Shown in pieces: positions 57,436 through 64,000 of a stretch of DNA of 64,000 nt; position 1 is the stretch's first letter, and every line of letters starts with the position of its first letter. Below the pieces are notes generated by a model that saw nothing but the letters and a program-made list of their open reading frames with translations, made no database searches and was not told the DNA's origin. Source of the stretch: Notamacropus eugenii. Its lineage: Eukaryota; Chordata; Mammalia; Diprotodontia; Macropodidae. The DNA is taken from NCBI RefSeq assembly GCF_028372415.1, contig NC_092872.1, positions 394,185,853-394,249,852 on the forward strand, given 5' to 3'. The position numbers and the translations under genes were made by a program.

Positions 57436-57887
57436 TTGCGATAAGTGCTTCTTTTCCCACTCCCAGGTCCTTGCCTTCCAGTAAAGGCTTGCTATTAAAA
57501 TGGTAAATAAACATTTTACTGCATAGTACACCAAAAGTGCCCATTTGAAGCTTTTCCCTTCAGAGTTTTGAAGAAGATACCTTTTTTGGTAATTTTTCCT
57601 TGGCAATATTCTAAAGAAATTGGAAATATGCTTATGCCTATATTCCTTCAAGGCTCCACTGGGGTCTCTCTAAAGACTTCACGTGGTTTTAATTAGATAT
57701 TCTTTGTTGGTAAACAGCTGCCTTCATCCCACTCTCTTCCCTTGGGTTGGGATCTTGACAGTGGGTAAAATGACTCCAGTTGGTATCTCAAGCTCTCTAA
57801 ACTAATTTTAGTCACTTCTGCCCAGTGCAATCAGAAGCCTACAGCTATGGGGCATATGCATTCCACATGAAAGATGTTTTGCTTGAC

Positions 57888-57889
<2 letters not shown>

Positions 57890-57921
<32 letters not shown>
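57890..57921. repeat. (CA)n microsatellite
   Basis: About 16 CA units. Confidence 0.93.
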
Positions 57922-57923
<2 letters not shown>

Positions 57924-57949
57924 ATACACATTTTATGTAGGAAAATTCT

Positions 57950-58600
57950 TTATTTTAGATTATTTTAAAAGTAGAACTTAGAAATTTAGCACATAAAAAC
58001 GTATAACTATCTTTTAATTATGTACCATCTACATTTCCCAGTACATTCCACAAAAAGCCATTCCTTATAGCAAAGAATTGAAAAGAGGGGGAAAAAAGAC
58101 AGTAAAACTAGTGAACATTTTGGAAATACCTGACATATCCTCCAGTGTTCCATGCCCATAGTCTCCTACCAGTGCAAAGAAAGGAGAGCAGTACCTTATC
58201 TTAATTCCTCTTTGGGACCATGTTTGATTACTCTAATCTCAAAAAATTAAGGTTCAATTGTTGCAGTATTGCTACTTTTTTCCCGCTCAAATCATCGTAG
58301 TCATTGTATGTATTGATCCTCTGGTTCTGCTTACTTCATGTTTTATAGTTCAAATCTTTCCAAAATTCTCATTATTCATTATACATGTTGTTTCTTATTG
58401 AATCATAATATTCTATTCATGTACTCTTATTTGTTAACCGACCCTCCAAATGGGCATCTACTTGATTTCTAATTTTTCCTACTCCAAAAAGTGCTTCAGA
58501 ACTATGTTGGTGTATAGAAGGCCTTTAAATATGTCTTGGGCAAGGAGCATATACATTTTAGTCACTTTCTTTACATAAATTCAAAATCAAAAAATCAATT
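57950..58600 (-). mobile_element. Old L1 3' fragment
   Basis: Diverged antisense L1 3' blocks: 'tctggttctgcttacttcat', 'ctcattattcattatacatg', 'ttgaatcataatattctatt', 'ccctccaaatgggcatctac', 'ttgatttctaatttttccta'. These parallel the better preserved copy at 48.28-48.46 kb. Older than the other L1 fragments. Confidence 0.5.
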
Positions 58601-59035
58601 ATTAGCATGATTTTCCTATGTCTTGAAACCCATCAAAGTTCATGTTTAAGATACTATGTGTGTACAAAATTTCAAAATGTACACAGATTTCTACTTGGTT
58701 CTCTATGGCATCAATCTTGTCCCCATGATATTGCTAAATTTCTACACTTTCAGAATACAAGATAATTGCCTTTATTTTAAGGTTCACTATACTCATTATT
58801 AGTACAATCTAAGGGAGAAACTCCTCAGATTTACTAAGCAGAGTGTTTTTGTCAAGTTAAATCAAATAGGATTTTAGAATGTCTAAATTATGTGAACATT
58901 ATTCCATGGAGAGTCATTAACATGAAATAGGTACAAAGCCCATTATTTTTAGATGCCCAACTGGTTATAAGTCTTAATTAGGTTTTTAAAGTCTCTTTAG
59001 TGTTTGTTTCTGCCATGTGCACTGATTATGAGTGC
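58601..59035. other. Intergenic sequence, nothing recognised
   Basis: No feature recognised. Confidence 0.4.
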
Positions 59036-59039
59036 CACT

Positions 59040-59205
59040 TCAAAACTTTAGAATGCCAGAACTGAAATTGACCTAGGAGATTATTTTACAGATGAAACGA
59101 CTGAGGCCCAGCTAGGAGGATTGATTTGACCCAGCTCACCCAGGTAGTTAGCTAATGGAAGAAATGAAGTAGAAGCCAATTCTTTTCCACTACACCCCAA
59201 TGAAT
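59040..59205 (-). mobile_element. MIR-type SINE
   Basis: 'cctaggagattattttacag', 'atgaaacgactgaggcccag', 'cagctcacccaggtagttag', 'ccaattcttttccactacac' in antisense MIR order. Confidence 0.55.
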
Positions 59206-59935
59206 ATATAAACAATTCTACAAAAAATAATGATTTAATGAATAAACTAGGTCCAAGAGGCCAAGATTCATGAATAACTTGAAGCTTTCTCTATGGAGAA
59301 AAATTGAATCTTTTTCTTTACTAAAGGAATATTATCTGAGCAAAAAGTCAACAATTATCTTTTCCCTATCAAAGGTCTAAGTCAAGTTTGTCTCCCCACC
59401 CTTTACAATTGAATTCACCTTTCTCAACTTCATTTTTAATTTGCTAGAACCATAAAGCGGCTGGAAACTCTGTTTTAACAAGTCTTTGCCATCTGCCTGA
59501 ATAGCAATGAGCCAGTAATATCATCTTACCTTTCTGACAACTTTTGCAACTTAGTTTAGGCTATTTAGAAGTTGGTGCCTTGATGAAATAAATATTCGGT
59601 TTCTCATGAGCTGTCCGCAGAAATGCCTTCTATCATCTATAATTTACCTGACAGTGGTGCTAGAGGTGATTTATCACTGTACCACTACATCTATGAAGTC
59701 TTTATGACAGGATGGTGGCATATAACAGAAGCAGTCAGCAAAGTGACATTTGAATGAAGGGTTGAGGAGTAGGTTTCAACAATACTTCACTAGCTTAGGA
59801 AATGAAAAGAGAATCTTCCCCCCACCCCCATTCTTTCTTAGTTTTACAGAGTTTGTATGTCCCAGGTCCTTAACCCCCACTCTATCCCTTCCTGGTCAAG
59901 AATTTACAGGCACTCACCATTCAAATCAGAGAATC
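59206..59935. other. Intergenic sequence, nothing recognised
   Basis: No gene or repeat recognised. Two overlapping small frames at 59,750-60,045 run into a SINE and have no motif. Confidence 0.4.
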
Positions 59936-59937
59936 TT

Positions 59938-60175
59938 ATAGTGCCACATCTAGAAAGGACCTTAGAAATCACTGAATCCAATCAGTTTATTTTACAGAAG
60001 AAGAAACTGACTTATCCAAGATCATGCAGAATGCAAGTCTCTTGATAGAAAAATATGTATTGGACAAATAGTAATAATAGTACTAATGATGATAATGATG
60101 ATGATGTTTATATTGTACTAACTATGTGCCAGGCACTGTATTAAGTGGTTTTCAATCACTATCTCATTTGATGAA
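59938..60175 (-). mobile_element. MIR-type SINE fragments
   Basis: 59,940-60,035: 'gaaaggaccttagaaatcac', 'cagaagaagaaactgactta', 'ccaagatcatgcag'. 60,105-60,172: 'gtactaactatgtgccaggc', 'actgtattaagtggttttca', 'atcactatctcatttgatg', the 3' end of another antisense copy. Confidence 0.5.
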
Positions 60176-61100
60176 AAAGAACAAATCAGTAAGAAAAATA
60201 AAGAAAGATAAGTGAGGACTTTCAGAGTCAGGTCTTTGGAAAAATCAAATTAATTACTTTTTTAAAGAAAACATATTAGTTGGGATAAAAATGGTTGTAT
60301 ATAATTGAGAGTCTTTGCTCTGAAAAATTGTTGAGGTAAAAGGAATATTAATTGAGGTCCAGTAGTTCAGGAAGATAAAGAAATATAGAGTAGTGTAGGG
60401 TTATGGTGGAAAGGTAGGTTGACTGCACTAGAGGGGCAGAGGAGAGAGACAACATGATGTTGCTACTAGGCAACCAACTAGAGAATAAGAAGAAGAGATG
60501 ATGCCCATAAAACCTTACATGTCAGCTTTGATCTCATCCAACACCATGAACCCTTCCACATTAAGGCAGCCCTCCTGCTAGTGTAAATGTAAATGAGATT
60601 GAAGAATTGGTAGCACAAATTGAGTTGCATCTGAATTAGCCCCCTTTCCTGTGCACAGCATATCCTTCTCAAGTCTGTTGGCCCATTAACTGAGCGTATA
60701 AATGGAGTTTCACACTCTCAGAATCTGCTTTAAATGCAGTGCACAGATGCTCATCAAGTCGTTCCCACGTGCCCATACATGTAAAATACTCCTGGCATTT
60801 TGGATCATCATCTCCCTCTAGCTTTCCTGCCAGAAAGAGAATGATCCTAAGTGAGATGCCGTGGATCAATGACTTGGTAAACCAGCTATGGAAACAGGGC
60901 GTTACAGCTCATCAGACCTCTGCAAATCTTCCACTTTGGAGACATAAAAAGCAGAAAGATGTGTCAGAATTAGGGCCTAGACAGTCTTGTAAAGTGTGGG
61001 GAAGCTCAGCTAAAGCATTATTTTCTGATTATGATTATAGACCCATAAGCTGCTTACAAATCAAATCTCCAGATAGAAATTCTGATTTTTTTTGGACGGG
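60176..61100. other. Intergenic sequence with an unexplained minus-strand frame pair
   Basis: Two abutting minus-strand frames (60,478-60,672 and 60,669-60,869; 64 and 66 codons) overlap by four bases. The upstream one reads ...AGKLEGDDDPKCQEYFTCM..., a protein-like composition rather than low complexity. I do not recognise it. It could be a fragment of a processed pseudogene, an unidentified exon or chance. No splice-site pattern or poly-A tail was found to decide. Confidence 0.25.
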
Positions 61101-61101
61101 G

Positions 61102-61104
<3 letters not shown>

Positions 61105-61135
<31 letters not shown>
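61105..61135. repeat. (TG)n microsatellite
   Basis: About 15 TG units. Confidence 0.92.
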
Positions 61136-61138
<3 letters not shown>

Positions 61139-61283
61139 CATGTATGTGAATCTGAACAACATGCTTCAGAAAGGAAAGGGTAGGACTTTAGAGCCCTCTT
61201 TTCCTGGATGTGATAATTTAACCTGGGAAAGCATCCCTGCCTCCCTCAATTACGTTTTAGTGGTTGTTGATATGCCAAGATGC

Positions 61284-61505
61284 ATCATAGTGTTTTATAG
61301 TGGATAGAGATCCAGCCCTGAAGCCAGATAGACTTAGGTTCAATTTCTACCTTTGACCTTGAGTAAAATTCTTTAATCTCTCTATATTCTAGGCAACTCT
61401 TTATAACTGTAATGATTCTTGCATCAAAAAGTACTAACCTACATTGGTAGTTTCCTCACAGAAAGTTCCTTATACCAAATGAATCAGAGGTCTGTTCTCA
61501 ATCGC
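61284..61505 (+). mobile_element. tRNA-derived CORE-type SINE
   Basis: 'gtgttttatagtggatagag', 'cagatagacttaggttcaat' (box-B-like ggttcaat), 'tgaccttgagtaaaattctt', 'ctaggcaactctttataact', 'ctaacctacattggtagttt' and 'cctcacagaaagttccttat'. It is the most complete of the three copies of this family in the window (12.98, 55.78 and 61.28 kb). Confidence 0.65.
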
Positions 61506-61699
61506 TTTCTCTTGAAATGATTATAGTCTTACCATATTCCAAGTGAACCATGAAACTTAATTAACATTGCTAAGGGATTTTGATTTTTGGAGATGAAAGG
61601 TACTTAGAGAAACGTACCCATTTGTCATGAGTTACTGAAGAACTTAACAGTCATTAGGAAATATATCTTAGTATTTTATTGTAGATGTGAAGCACAAGA

Positions 61700-62010
61700 A
61701 GAAAATGACCAGACATAATATAAATAGCTGTGATAAAGAAGAAAAACACTACCTCTCAGCTTCACTACCTCCTATACATGGCTCATCCTGGTCCCCATAT
61801 TTCCTAGTTCTCTCCAAAAAAGTACTTTATACTTACTTCGCATTTGTTTTATGTTTACTACTCTATGTTTCCTCCTATATTATAACAGAATATAAACTCC
61901 TTGAGGGCAAGGACTGTTCTGATTTTGTCTTTTAATCATTATCACCTTGTGCAGTGTTGGGTATGTAGTGACATTTATAAAGTGTTTTGAATAAAATAAT
62001 AGAAACTCTA
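61700..62010 (+). mobile_element. L2 3' end
   Basis: 'aagtactttatacttacttc', 'acagaatataaactccttga' then 'gggcaaggactgttctgatt', 'cttgtgcagtgttgggtatg' and 'tagtgacatttataaagtgt' follow the sense L2 3' order. Confidence 0.6.
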
Positions 62011-63265
62011 CGGAAATAAATTGGCACACGGTATTCATTTTTAGACAGTAATGACTGGGATTCTATACTATGAAAACATGTATGCTTTTGCTTTTTGTCA
62101 TGGCTACTGTGAGGATATCGATGTGGTTTTTCAATGAACTATTCACTTATTGCCATCAGTGTAAGCTTGGTGTCATCCACCCATTTATAGTGTCAGGAAC
62201 AAAGAACTTGTTCTACATGACAAGCTTTCATGATGCATCCATGAGGAGAGTACACATGCACACACACACATGCACACATGCACAGAGTTAATCACATGAG
62301 CCTCTCCATGGAGTAGTCAGTATACAGCTCTGACTTCTCTCCTTATACTGTGCTTCTGAAAAAAAGATACACCTGTCTACTGGGAGAGGAGGAATGGTCA
62401 AGAAAAAGAGTTGGTGAGGAAAAAGGAAAGAGGGAAATTTCAGTATTGATTGCTTGAAGAAGGAGGAGGTATCTCTATGATAATATGCCACTGTATTTTG
62501 ACTTTCTGAACATTGCTATATGCAGCATATTTTTAGAAGCCATAACTGACCTTTGAAAAGTGAATTTTATTCCTCAGCATAAAGTCCAGTGACAAGAAAA
62601 TAGGTTATAAAAACTGATGGTTGGCCTAATCAAATTTAAATGTTTGAAAAAGTATAATTCATGTGAATGCTTAACCTCCCTACATTGCACAAGGGCAAAA
62701 CCTACGTTGATATTTACTTTTCTAATTAGGAAAGCATGAGTGATGTGAACAATTAAGATAATAAAATACCTTTACAAGATAATTAATCTTTTCTTTGTGA
62801 TTCATTCTGCCCTATCCCAAGCTGATAATGTTATTTACCTCAGAGTTAAGAGTATGCTAGAATGTAATTGGAGCCATTTGCCTTGGCTGGCTAAGGAGAA
62901 AAGATCATGTAATTTGCATCTCATATATCCAGAAATTAAAAACCAAGGACTGACCACTTGACACCATTGAAGTTCTTGAAATAAAGCCTGCTGAGCTCAA
63001 TTTGTTGTGGCTGCTAAATGATTCCTCTCTCCAATTTGAATACATGATGAAACTTGTATTAGGACTTGGCCTTGTAATAATTGACAGCATAATGAAGTTG
63101 CCAGAATCTGAATGAAAATACGTTTCAGCTGCCTGTTCAGAAAAGTATGCTCAGCACCACAAAAGAAATGACTGCTTGTCCAGACTAAGATCTTTTTCAT
63201 GATTGAGAATTTTTTAAAAATTGCCAGATTTTTTTTCAGTGTACATTTTTAATAATTGTTCTAGA
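62011..63265. other. Intergenic sequence, nothing recognised
   Basis: A short cacacatgca run is at 62,255-62,285. The small frames here lack motifs. No transposon is recognised. Confidence 0.4.
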
Positions 63266-63267
63266 AA

Positions 63268-63435
63268 AAAACAGTAAATCTGGAGTTAGAGTGCCTAAGT
63301 TCTAATCCTGACTACCAAGTCTTACCTATATGACAAGATAATTTACCTCACTTTGACTCTATTTAGGACTCTTATAAATGACCAAATTATGCTAGATGAC
63401 CTCTCAAATCTCTTTTAGCTTTCAATGTGTAGTCC
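63268..63435 (+). mobile_element. MIR-type SINE, diverged
   Basis: 'agtaaatctggagttagagt', 'gcctaagttctaatcctgac', 'gacctctcaaatctctttta' then 'gctttcaatgtgtag' follow the head and tail of marsupial MIR-type SINEs; the middle is poor. Confidence 0.4.
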
Positions 63436-64000
63436 TAAGATGCTACAGATTTCATTATAATTTATAAAATACTCTTCCTGCTTGCCAAAATATCAAAATT
63501 TGTACATGAATAAGAATTACAAGGTAATGTGACTGGTTTCCAAGTGTCTATAGAAAGCCATCTTAATTCCTTTATAGTGATAGTTGTATTTTTTTTTGTG
63601 CGTGTGACTAGTGACTACTCATGTTGTGGGGTTTGTCTGTCATTACAGATTCTTTGTGAAAATTTCTTGCTGTCCCCCTACTGTAAAAGGAAATTTATTT
63701 TCATATTGTTAGTTTCCATATCATCTCACTGAGTAAAGATTCAAACTTTACTAATGAACAATTCAAAAATTAATTTATTCATTCATTCAATAAACATTAT
63801 TGTTTCCCAGTCACTGAGTTAATTGCTAGGGTATTTTGTTAAATTCATGGCAATCAGACTATTTTCTACATTCTATCAGTATGATTCTGTCATTGAACCC
63901 ATAGTTGCCTGAATGTTTGTAGGACTTATAAAACCTTGAGAAAAGAAATATGCTAGTACTTCGTAAATCTCTTTGAAATTATCAAATTTTTAAAAATGAG
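63436..64000. other. Window end, intergenic
   Basis: Apart from the L2 terminus at 63,755-63,835, no feature is recognised. The 67-codon frame at 63,529-63,732 is motif-free. Confidence 0.35.
63755..63835 (-). mobile_element. L2 3' terminus
   Basis: 'attcattcattcaataaaca', 'ttattgtttcccagtcactg', 'agttaattgctagggtat' resemble the reverse complement of the last 80 bp of L2. Confidence 0.5.

Overview
The window looks like intergenic DNA from a marsupial nuclear genome. It is AT-rich, has many microsatellites, and carries a repeat set typical of marsupials: L1 elements with a long purine-rich inter-ORF region, ORF1-only 'half-L1' (HAL1) elements, tRNA-type SINEs with an RTE-like 3' tail, MIR/CORE-type SINEs, L2, CR1/L3-like LINEs, hAT MITEs and retroviral LTRs. 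The species cannot be fixed from the sequence alone. I found no intact host protein-coding gene, no convincing exon and no structural RNA gene. All family names come from recognising motifs by eye; no repeat library was searched.

Layout. 1-3.9 kb is mostly unique. 3.95-6.74 kb is a full-length HAL1 on the minus strand with an uninterrupted 362-codon ORF1, a CpG-rich 5' UTR, no ORF2 and a perfect 17-bp target-site duplication. 6.8-12.4 kb holds an RTE-tailed SINE, a degraded plus-strand L1, a MIR-type SINE and a broken HAL1/L1 copy. 12.4-21 kb is mostly unique, with small SINEs and a CR1/L3-like LINE at 17.6-18.25 kb. 21-24 kb is an old, internally deleted L1 carrying a hAT MITE. 24.17-28.80 kb is a second HAL1 on the minus strand whose ORF1 is split by an IMPDH2 processed pseudogene with a 14-bp duplication. 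29-36.4 kb holds SINEs, a young-looking 386-bp solo LTR (31,471-31,856) that sits inside a MIR-type SINE, a long L2 3' end and a CR1/L3-like piece. 36.4-36.9 kb has a 5'-truncated LDHA-type processed pseudogene next to a short L1 3' end. 38.5-40.4 kb is a nested stack: an L2 split by an LTR-like insert and by a hAT, the hAT itself split by a SINE. 45.4-51.3 kb is a near-complete but heavily mutated plus-strand L1, interrupted by a minus-strand L1 3' fragment, a (TA)n tract and a minus-strand LTR. 51.3-64 kb is unique sequence with scattered MIR, L2, L1 and tRNA-SINE fragments and several GA or TG microsatellites.

The pieces do not form a pathway. They record successive retrotransposition. L1-type machinery (ORF1 and ORF2 proteins) is the known mobiliser of HAL1 and of processed pseudogenes such as the IMPDH2 and LDHA copies. 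The most noteworthy single object is the ORF1-intact HAL1 at 3.95-6.74 kb. I did not find evidence for a wholly new biological system.
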